Position numbers and translations under genes: made by a program. Positions 57,901 through 64,000 of a DNA stretch of 64,000 nt are shown here, piece after piece (position 1 is the stretch's first letter; every line of letters begins with the position of its first letter). Below the pieces are notes generated by a model. It was not told where the DNA came from and did not search any database. It saw nothing but the letters and a program-made list of their open reading frames with translations. The stretch is from Pseudomonas brassicacearum (lineage in GTDB: Bacteria; Pseudomonadota; Gammaproteobacteria; Pseudomonadales; Pseudomonadaceae), in assembly GCF_009601685.2 (NCBI RefSeq), contig NZ_CP045701.2, positions 248,001 through 312,000 on the forward strand. The letters run 5' to 3'.

Positions 57901-60900
57901 ACCACCAGCTCCAACAATTATGCCGTCGACACGCAACGGCCAACCGCTAGCATCGTTGTCGCCGACACCTCCCTGAGCGTTGGCGAAACCTCGGTGGTGA
58001 CCATCACCTTCAACGAAGCGGTGACAGGCTTTACCACTGCCGACCTGACCGTCGCCAACGGCACGATCACCGGCCTGAGCAGCGGCGACGGCGGCATCAC
58101 CTGGACCGGCACGCTCACGCCAAGCGCCAGCATCAGCGACACCAGCAACCTGGTCACCCTGGATAACACGGGCGTGGCTGACGCGGCGGGCAACGCTGGC
58201 AGCGGCACCACCGACTCCAACAACTACGCCATCGACACCGCGCGCCCGACCGCCACCATCGTGGTCGCCGACACGGCCATCGCCGTTGGCGAAACCTCGG
58301 TGGTGACGATCACCTTCAGCGAGCCCGTGACAGGTTTCACCCTGGCGGACCTGACCGTCGCCAACGGCAGCCTGAGCGGCCTGAGCACCAGCGACAACAT
58401 CACCTACACCGCGACCTTCACGCCGAGCGCCGGCATCAGCGATACCAGCAACCTGATCACGCTCAATAACACGGGCGTGGTGGATGGTGCGGGCAACGTC
58501 GGCAGCGGTACCACCGATTCCAACAACTACGTGGTCGACACACTGCGTCCGACCGCCACCATCGTGGTCGCCGATACGGCGCTGAGTGTCGGCGAAACGT
58601 CGTTGGTCACCATCACCTTCTCCGAAGCAGTGACGGGTTTCGACAATTCGGACCTGAGCGTGGCTAACGGTACGCTGAGTGCGGTCAGCAGCAGTGATGG
58701 CGGCATCACCTGGACGGCCACCTTCACCCCGGCCCTTGGCGTCAGCGACACGTCCAACGTCATCACCCTGAACAACACCGGCGTCAGCGATGCGGCGGGC
58801 AACACCGGTACCGGCACCACCAACTCCAACAACTACCAGGTCGACACCAACGTGCCGACGGCGACCATCGTGATTGCCGATACCACATTGAGCATCGGCG
58901 AGACGTCGTTGGTCACCGTGACATTCAATTCGGCGGTCAGCGGGTTCGACAACGCAGACCTGACTGTCAGCAACGGCACGCTCAGTTCCATGAGCAGCAC
59001 CGATGGCGGCGTCACCTGGACGGGCACGTTCACGCCGAGCGCGAGCATTTCCGATACCAGCAACGTGATCACCCTGGACAATACCGGCTTGATCAACGGT
59101 GCGGGCAACGCGGGCGTGGGCACCACCGACTCCAACAACTACGCCGTCGACACCGTGCGCCCAACGGCGACCATCGTCGTGGCCGACACTGCCATTGCCG
59201 CCGGCGAGACCTCGCTGGTGACCATCACCTTCAACGAGGCCGTGACAGCCTTCACCAGTGCTGACCTGACAGTCGCCAACGGCGTGATCTCCGGGCTGAG
59301 CAGCAGCGATGGCGGCATCACCTGGACCGCGACCTTCACGCCAACCAGTGGCGTCACGGACACCAGCAACGTCATCTCGCTCAATAGCGGCGGCATCGTT
59401 GACCTGGCGGGCAACCTCAATGTCGGTGGCACCGACTCCAACAACTACGCGCTGGACACCGAACGTCCGACCGCAACGATCGTGCTGGCCGATTCGAACC
59501 TCAGTGTCGGCGAAACCTCGTTGGTGACCATCACCTTCAGCGAGGCGGTGACCGGTTTCACCAACGCTGACCTGAGTGTTGCCAATGGCACCCTCAGCGC
59601 CGTCAGCAGCAGCGATGGCGGCCTGACCTGGACTGCGACCTTCACGCCGACCCTCGGTGTGCGGGATACATCCAACCTGATCGTCCTGAACAATACCGGC
59701 GTGAGTGACGCGGCGGGCAATACCGGAACCGGCACGACCAACTCGGCCAACTACGCGGTTGACACGCAGGTGCCAACGGCGACCATCGTGGTGGCCGATA
59801 CGACCCTGAGCATCGGTGAAACCAGCCAGGTGACCATCACCTTCAACGAAGCGGTGAGCGGTTTCGACAACAGCGACCTGACCATCAGCAACGGCACGCT
59901 AAGCAACGTGTCGTCCACCGACGGCGGCGTCACCTGGACGGCTACGTTCACGCCGAGCGCGAGCATTTCCGATACCAGCAACCTCATCACCCTGGACAAT
60001 ACCGGTGTCGTCAACATCTCAGGCAACGCTGGCATCGGCACCACTGATTCGAACAACTACGCCGTCGACACCGTGCGCCCAACGGCGACCATCGTCGTGG
60101 CCGACACTGCCATTGCCGCCGGCGAGACCTCGCTGGTCACCATCACCTTCAACGAGGCCGTGACAGCCTTCACCAGTGCTGACCTGACGGTCGCCAACGG
60201 CGTGATCTCCGGGCTGAGCAGCAGCGATGGCGGCATCACCTGGACCGCGACCTTCACGCCAACCAGTGGCGTCACGGACACCAGCAACGTCATCTCGCTC
60301 AACAGTGGCAGCATCGTTGACCTGGCGGGCAACCTCAATGTCGGCGGCACCGACTCCAACAACTACGCGCTGGACACCGAACGTCCGACCGCAACGATCG
60401 TGCTGAGCGATTCGGTGTTGAAACCGGGTGAAACCGCGCAGGTGACCATCACCTTCTCCGAGGCCGTGACCGGTTTCACCAACGCGGACCTGAGCGTTGC
60501 CAACGGCACCCTCAGCGCTGTCAGCAGCAGCGACGGCGGCTTGACCTGGACCGCGACCTTCACGCCGAGCCTGGGTGTGACCGACACCAGCAACCTGATC
60601 ACCCTGGACAATACCGGCGTGATCGACGCGGCCGGCAATACCGGGACAGGCACTACCGATTCGGCTAACTACGCGGTCGAGACGCAAGTGCCGACCGCTA
60701 CCATCGTGGTGGCCGATAACGCACTCAAGGTGGGGGAAACCTCGCAGGTGACCATCACCTTCTCGGAAGCGGTCAGCGGGTTCGACAATGCCGACTTGAG
60801 TGTGAGCAACGGCACGTTGAGCAATGTGTCGTCCACCGACGGCGGCGTCACCTGGACGGCCACATTCACGCCGAGCGCCAGCATCACCGATACCAGCAAC

Positions 60901-62154
60901 CTGATCAGCCTGGACACTAGCGGTGTGGTCAACGTTTCGGGCAACAGCGGTGTCGGCGTGGTGGACTCCAACAACTACGCGATCGACACGGTTCGCCCTG
61001 GCGCCACCATCACCGTGGGCGACAACACCCTGGGCATCGGCCAGAGTACCACCGTGACCATCAGCTTCACTGAGGCGGTGTCCGGCTTCGACTTATCGGA
61101 TCTGAGTGTCGCCAATGGCGTGTTGTCCAACCTTGCCAGCAGCGACGGTGGCCTGACCTGGACAGCGACCCTGACGCCGACGGCGGGCGTGAACGATGCC
61201 ACCAACCTGATCCTGCTCGACGCCAGCAATGTGCAGGACCTGGCCGGCAACGCCGGCGTGGGCATCGCGATTTCCGCCAACTACGCACTCGACGCCACCC
61301 GGCCGACGGCAACCATCGTGGTCGCCGACCCGAACCTGACGGTGGGCGAGACGACCCAGGTGACCTTCACCTTCAGCGAAGCGGTGACGGATTTTGACCT
61401 GTCGGACCTGAGCGTCACCAACGGTGAACTGACCAACCTGACCACCAGCGATGGTGGCAAGACCTGGACCGCGACGTTCACACCGACGGTAAACCTTACC
61501 GACCCGAGCAACTTCATTGCCTTGGACACCAGCAACGTCAGCGACCTGTCGAGCAACGCCGGGGCCAGCGTGGCGGTGTCCAACAACTATGCGATCGACA
61601 CCGTGGTGCCCAACGATGTGAAGCCGCCGCCGGAGTTCCTGACTTCCGACCCGGTCACGGTTATCCCGCCGTCCGAGGTGCCGTTGCAGCCGATTATCTT
61701 TACCCCGCCGACCGGCAACCTGGGTTCGCCGCTGGGCTTCCCACCGCTGTTCGAGCAACGGGACGTGGGCGGGGGCCTGCGGCCGATTGGGGATATTTTC
61801 ATCAACCATGGTGCGCTGGCGCCGAGCTATATCGCCCAGGTCTTCAGCACTGACACCGCCGGCGACGGTAGCGGCCAGGGGTTCCTGGGCTTTGGGGGTG
61901 GCGATGGCGGAGTGTTTGGCAGCAGCACGCTGTCGACTCTGTTCAACCAGGACTCCGCTTCCGAGGGCGAGTCGATGGACGCCTTCGACAGCCAGTCGAT
62001 GCAGGGCGGCGATGTGTCCCAAGGGCTGCGCGGGATGTTCGGGGCGCCAACCCTGGGTCAGCAGTTGCAACAGCTCAAGGACACTGAACAACGTCAGGTC
62101 GACAGCCTGGCAATCGCGTTACGACAGGTCGGCATCAGCCAAGCGCTGGCCTGA
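54916..62154 (+). CDS. Giant LEPR-XLL / DUF4347 surface protein with 16 Ig-like repeats
   Basis: A 2412-residue protein. The N-terminal LEPR-XLL motif LEPRMLFDGA is at 25-34, followed by an Ala/Pro/Thr linker. DUF4347 spans about 81-235 (KAVVFVDSRVKD...IIAHGNAGDLWLGN...ILIYGCYTAEGERG). A beta-helix-like region with very Gly-rich stretches covers about 250-590, then 16 Ig-like (Big_12-type) repeats of about 102 residues (about 596-2228). The unique C-terminal tail is rich in Pro, Gly and Gln and ends LRQVGISQALA. No RTX repeats, LapA-type retention module or Sec signal is visible, so export must use another route. ATG 54916 is used rather than the TTG at 54880. LEPR-XLL proteins are widespread giants of unknown export; a TolC-type lipoprotein follows directly. 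Confidence 0.9.
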   Translation: MWWSKGKSRVTEGTQALASPMIMSLEPRMLFDGAVAATVADAAQPDAHPTAEAAKTPTADQPADTHAPQGQADATEAAVPGKAVVFVDSRVKDSASLLEGVAPGTQVVQLDATKDGLQQIADYLDTHQGISSVQIIAHGNAGDLWLGNSYLSADNVQARSEVLAQIGQDMNAGGDILIYGCYTAEGERGLSLVDSLAQLTGRDVAASNDRTGLGGDWDLEIATGNIESANVLSSTAMSEYQWGLATWTATNNLNSGIGSLRAALSSAQNGDIVTFNAGMTVALTQVLVVDKNVTIDGDLDNDNVADVTLDGQYRTQIINVTAGTTATLDGLVITRGMVAGNGGNGGDDALVSKGGGIYNAGTLTLRNVTVTANAASGGGGGGGVTPQYAGGAGGGGGAITGGTGGKGGDTLNSTGSNGTAGQGGAGGGFFNIGGRGGSTTGGAGGAAYPGYSTGSAGGTAVSGGLSIGGGGGGDGYNDIGGAGGGAVGGIYNDTGATLRIIGNSVISNNVGAGGGGGGGGAGGSYYHAGGAGGVGVGAIWNKGSILITAANFAALAGNVGGSGVGGTSAGTAGVSPASVANVYGDGGTINTNYVPDETPPTATVVVANTNLNSGGTSTVTITFSEAVTGLTAADLTVQNGSVGTLTSGDGGITWTGTLTAASDIADTTNIITLNNTGVADLAGNAGVGTTDSNNYIVNDTVAPTASIVVADTALRIGETSTVTITFSEAVSGFTVADLTVANGTLSGLSSSDGGITWTATLTPDAAITDTSNLIVLNNTGVADLNGNAGVGTTNSNNYAIDTQRPTATIVVSDTALRVGETSVVTITFNEAVSGFTTADLTVANGTVTGLSSSDGGITWTGTLTPSASVNDTTNLITLDNTGIADLSGNAGSGTTDSNNYAIDTQRPTATIVVADTALNIGETSLVTITFSEAVTGFTLADLTVANGSLSGLSSSDGGITWTATLTPSASVSDATNLIILANTGVADAAGNTGSGTTSSNNYAVDTQRPTASIVVADTSLSVGETSVVTITFNEAVTGFTTADLTVANGTITGLSSGDGGITWTGTLTPSASISDTSNLVTLDNTGVADAAGNAGSGTTDSNNYAIDTARPTATIVVADTAIAVGETSVVTITFSEPVTGFTLADLTVANGSLSGLSTSDNITYTATFTPSAGISDTSNLITLNNTGVVDGAGNVGSGTTDSNNYVVDTLRPTATIVVADTALSVGETSLVTITFSEAVTGFDNSDLSVANGTLSAVSSSDGGITWTATFTPALGVSDTSNVITLNNTGVSDAAGNTGTGTTNSNNYQVDTNVPTATIVIADTTLSIGETSLVTVTFNSAVSGFDNADLTVSNGTLSSMSSTDGGVTWTGTFTPSASISDTSNVITLDNTGLINGAGNAGVGTTDSNNYAVDTVRPTATIVVADTAIAAGETSLVTITFNEAVTAFTSADLTVANGVISGLSSSDGGITWTATFTPTSGVTDTSNVISLNSGGIVDLAGNLNVGGTDSNNYALDTERPTATIVLADSNLSVGETSLVTITFSEAVTGFTNADLSVANGTLSAVSSSDGGLTWTATFTPTLGVRDTSNLIVLNNTGVSDAAGNTGTGTTNSANYAVDTQVPTATIVVADTTLSIGETSQVTITFNEAVSGFDNSDLTISNGTLSNVSSTDGGVTWTATFTPSASISDTSNLITLDNTGVVNISGNAGIGTTDSNNYAVDTVRPTATIVVADTAIAAGETSLVTITFNEAVTAFTSADLTVANGVISGLSSSDGGITWTATFTPTSGVTDTSNVISLNSGSIVDLAGNLNVGGTDSNNYALDTERPTATIVLSDSVLKPGETAQVTITFSEAVTGFTNADLSVANGTLSAVSSSDGGLTWTATFTPSLGVTDTSNLITLDNTGVIDAAGNTGTGTTDSANYAVETQVPTATIVVADNALKVGETSQVTITFSEAVSGFDNADLSVSNGTLSNVSSTDGGVTWTATFTPSASITDTSNLISLDTSGVVNVSGNSGVGVVDSNNYAIDTVRPGATITVGDNTLGIGQSTTVTISFTEAVSGFDLSDLSVANGVLSNLASSDGGLTWTATLTPTAGVNDATNLILLDASNVQDLAGNAGVGIAISANYALDATRPTATIVVADPNLTVGETTQVTFTFSEAVTDFDLSDLSVTNGELTNLTTSDGGKTWTATFTPTVNLTDPSNFIALDTSNVSDLSSNAGASVAVSNNYAIDTVVPNDVKPPPEFLTSDPVTVIPPSEVPLQPIIFTPPTGNLGSPLGFPPLFEQRDVGGGLRPIGDIFINHGALAPSYIAQVFSTDTAGDGSGQGFLGFGGGDGGVFGSSTLSTLFNQDSASEGESMDAFDSQSMQGGDVSQGLRGMFGAPTLGQQLQQLKDTEQRQVDSLAIALRQVGISQALA
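56700..61600 (+). repeat. 16 tandem Ig-like repeats (period about 306 bp)
   Basis: Each repeat reads PTATIVVADT...GETS.VTITFSEAVTGF...ADLTVANG...LSSSDGGITWTATFTP...LITLDNTGV.D.AGN.G.GTT.SNNY. Period is 306 bp with one 303-bp unit (about 58224-58526, SDNITYT in place of SDGGITWT) and one 309-bp unit. Copies starting near 59140 and 60060 are nearly identical over a full unit, indicating a recent about 920-bp (three-unit) duplication. Confidence 0.9.
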
Positions 62155-62194
62155 ATTCTAAAAAATATTGGGGCAGCCAGGGGCAATCCAGGGA

Positions 62195-63709
62195 ATGAAT
62201 AGAAGTCAGAAGTTATTCGGTATGAGTTTGCTGGCGTTGGTGGTGAGTGGTTGTGCGGTCACTAGCGATCCGATCGAGCGTAGTGTCAGCGAACAGCGCG
62301 CTCGAACCGACTTGCAGAATATGTACAAGGATCAGGAGCCGCTCAGTGGCCCGCTGACCCTGCACCAGGCCATGGCCCGGGCTGTGAAGTACAACCTCGA
62401 AGGCCGCTTGAAGATCATGGAGGAAGCCCTGGCCAAGCGTCAGTTGGACTTGGCCAGTTTCGACATGCTGCCGCGCATGGCCTTGGACGCCGGTTATGTG
62501 GGCCGCAACAACGTCAACGCCTCCAGTAGCCAGAGCGTGGAAACCGGTACCCAGTCCCTGGAACCGTCGACCTCCCAGGACCGCGACCGCGAGGTGGCGG
62601 ACCTGACCATGGTCTGGAACGTGCTCGATTTTGGCGTCAGCTACATCAGCGCCAAGCAGGCCGGGGACCAGCGGCTGATCGTGCAGGAGCGCCGGCGCAA
62701 GGTGATCAACACCATCGTCCAGGACGTGCGCTCGGCCTACTGGCGCGCCATGGCCGCCGAGCGCCTGCTCAAACAGATCGACAGTCTGATGGCCCGGGTC
62801 GAGGAGGCGCGTGACAACAGCCAGAGCATGAGCGAACAGCGCATCGGTGACCCGGTGCAGGCTCTGGGCTACCAGCGCTCGCTGATCCAGGCTACCCGTC
62901 AACTGGAAGAGCAGCGTCGGGCGCTGTCCCTGGCCAAGACCGAACTGGCGACCCTGATCAACTTGCCCTTGGGCACCGAGCTGACCCTGGCGACCCAGGA
63001 TGAATACAACATCCCGGAACTCAAGGTCGACCTGGCCCGTCTCGAACAGGAAGCCCTGGCCAGCCGTCCGGAACTGCGCGAGCAGGATTACCAGACCCGC
63101 ATCACCGCCGCCGAAACCCGCAAGGCGATGCTGCGCCTGCTGCCGGGGCTGGAGTTTTCCGCTGGCGGGCATTACGACAGCAACTCGTTCCTGGTGGAGC
63201 AGGGCTGGGCCGACTATGGCGTGAAAGTCACCTGGAACCTGTTCAACGTGATTTCCGCCCCGGCGGCCATCGACGTGGCCAAGGCCGGTGAAGAAGTGGC
63301 GGCGGCGCGGCGCCAGGCGATGTCGATTGCTGTGTTGGCGCAGTTGTACGTGGCCAATGCCAACTATCGCGAAGCGCTACGCCAGTTCAAGACCAGCCAA
63401 CAACTGGCGGACATCGATGGGCAGATTGTCGGTCAACTGCGTAACCGTTATCAGGCAGCAGGCATCGGTGAGCTGGATCTGATCCAGGGTGAACTGAACA
63501 CCCTGCAGGCCGATCTACGCCGGGACCTGGCCTACGCCGACCTGCGCAACGCCTACGGGCAGATCTTCGCCAGCGCCGGCCTCGACCCGCTGCCAAACGA
63601 AGTGCAATCGACCCAAGTCCAGTCGATTGCCACAGCGCTGGCTAACCGTGAAGCGGCCTGGGCCCAGGGCGACATCACGGAGCCGACGACGGCCGCGGTG
63701 ACTCAATAA
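62195..63709 (+). CDS. TolC-family outer-membrane lipoprotein of the second locus
   Basis: A 504-residue outer-membrane efflux protein. The lipoprotein signal (about 1-22) has lipobox LVVSGC, giving a lipidated Cys. Two OEP repeats follow: TLHQAMARAVKYNLEGRLKIMEEALAKRQLD with DRDREVADLTMVWNVLDFGVSY, and ELREQDYQTRITAAETRKAMLRLLPGLEFSAG with VKVTWNLFNVISAPAAIDVAK. The coiled coils and predicted strands match a TolC-type duct. It lies 40 bp after the giant protein gene on the same strand and would provide its outer-membrane exit with the HlyD-type adaptors. ATG 62195 fits the lipobox spacing; an in-frame upstream start at 62168 does not. Confidence 0.92.
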   Translation: MNRSQKLFGMSLLALVVSGCAVTSDPIERSVSEQRARTDLQNMYKDQEPLSGPLTLHQAMARAVKYNLEGRLKIMEEALAKRQLDLASFDMLPRMALDAGYVGRNNVNASSSQSVETGTQSLEPSTSQDRDREVADLTMVWNVLDFGVSYISAKQAGDQRLIVQERRRKVINTIVQDVRSAYWRAMAAERLLKQIDSLMARVEEARDNSQSMSEQRIGDPVQALGYQRSLIQATRQLEEQRRALSLAKTELATLINLPLGTELTLATQDEYNIPELKVDLARLEQEALASRPELREQDYQTRITAAETRKAMLRLLPGLEFSAGGHYDSNSFLVEQGWADYGVKVTWNLFNVISAPAAIDVAKAGEEVAAARRQAMSIAVLAQLYVANANYREALRQFKTSQQLADIDGQIVGQLRNRYQAAGIGELDLIQGELNTLQADLRRDLAYADLRNAYGQIFASAGLDPLPNEVQSTQVQSIATALANREAAWAQGDITEPTTAAVTQ

Positions 63710-63721
63710 CCGGGCGCTGGC

Positions 63722-64000
63722 ATGACACGCCCGGCGTTTTCCCGGCTGCCGGTGGCGGTGAACCTGCCGTTGCTGTTGCAGGCACTGGCCGCCATTGAAG
63801 ACGAACGCTGGCAGGGGCATTTCAACCGTGCCTATTACAGCGGCGACTGGAGCGGGGTGGCGCTGATTTCGGCGGCCGATGCCCTCACCGAGCTGTCGCC
63901 CGGGCGCGGTCAGCCCCTGCACCGCGCGCCTTGGTCAACGGATGGCCGCTGGCATGAGGCGTTGCGCGACTGGCCCCTGGAGATCGTCTCGGCCCGGCTG
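63722..64000 (+). CDS. Aspartyl/asparaginyl beta-hydroxylase-like protein (3' partial)
   Basis: The first 93 residues only; the gene runs off the window. The order FSRLPVAVNLPLLLQALAAIEDERWQGHFNRAYYSGDWSGVALISA ... W.EALRDWPLEIVSARL matches the N-terminal part of the Asp_Arg_Hydrox family, Fe(II)/2-oxoglutarate dioxygenases that hydroxylate Asp or Asn in proteins. The catalytic HxD region would lie beyond the edge. It starts 12 bp after the TolC-type gene, so it is probably co-transcribed with the giant protein gene, whose repeats are rich in Asp and Asn. Confidence 0.7.
   Translation, partial: MTRPAFSRLPVAVNLPLLLQALAAIEDERWQGHFNRAYYSGDWSGVALISAADALTELSPGRGQPLHRAPWSTDGRWHEALRDWPLEIVSARL

Noticed and set aside
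55498..62091. Minus-strand open frames opposite the giant LEPR-XLL gene
   Set aside because: They repeat with the 306-bp period and lack ribosome sites or family features; shadows of the Ig-like repeats.
54916..62154. Identification of the second giant protein as MapA or LapF
   Set aside because: It lacks the LapA/MapA-type retention module, TAAG site and RTX repeats, and it begins with LEPR-XLL and DUF4347, which fit neither protein.

Overview
The window looks like chromosome of a fluorescent-group Pseudomonas. GC content is high, intergenic gaps are full of Pseudomonas-type REP/REPIN palindromes, and a complete lapG-lapD / lapA-lapE-lapB-lapC biofilm adhesin locus is present. No rRNA or tRNA gene was seen. 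All functional calls come from reading motifs in the sequence; no database search was run.

Layout, left to right. 1-5.5 kb: the 3' part of a GMC oxidoreductase carrying a C-terminal LecA-like lectin domain, an Mpo1-like membrane protein, a Crp/Fnr regulator, and an AraC regulator divergent from a fatty-acid desaturase. 5.9-10.1 kb: a leftward iron-uptake signalling set (FecI-type ECF sigma, FecR-type anti-sigma, TonB-dependent transducer). 10.3-12.2 kb: a dCache chemoreceptor. 12.2-14.4 kb: a tandem REPIN array split by an IS110-family element. Its 5' non-coding end reads as a bridge RNA whose guide segments match both its own right end and the REPIN target. 14.4-20.2 kb: the leftward pvf/mgo operon (DUF3050 oxygenase, AurF-like N-oxygenase, A-T-reductase NRPS, SRPBCC protein), which makes a diazeniumdiolate-type signal in other pseudomonads; here the NRPS gene carries an in-frame REPIN. 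20.9-24.4 kb: a GntR regulator, then lapG and lapD.

24.4-26.1 kb is a gene-free composite repeat: about ten 88-bp tandem copies between roughly 290-bp inverted arms. It is followed by a DUF6124 gene with a strongly structured leader and by a small conserved gene. 27.4-41.9 kb is lapA, a 4811-residue adhesin with 33 tandem 100-residue repeats in exact 300-bp register. lapE, lapB and lapC (type I secretion) follow divergently. LapD and LapG control release of LapA through the N-terminal TAAG site.

48.0-64.0 kb holds a second, less understood surface-protein locus: two HlyD-type adaptors (one with a GAF-like domain), a membrane protein fusing a PqqD-like domain, an M50 metalloprotease and an HlyD domain, a GNAT, DUF6916 and tail-collar proteins, a sulfotransferase, a 2412-residue LEPR-XLL/DUF4347 protein with 16 Ig-like repeats, a TolC-type lipoprotein, and the start of an aspartyl/asparaginyl beta-hydroxylase. 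No ABC ATPase is encoded in this block. I infer that it is a dedicated processing, modification and export system for the giant protein. This locus and the IS110 bridge RNA are the two most interesting items in the window.
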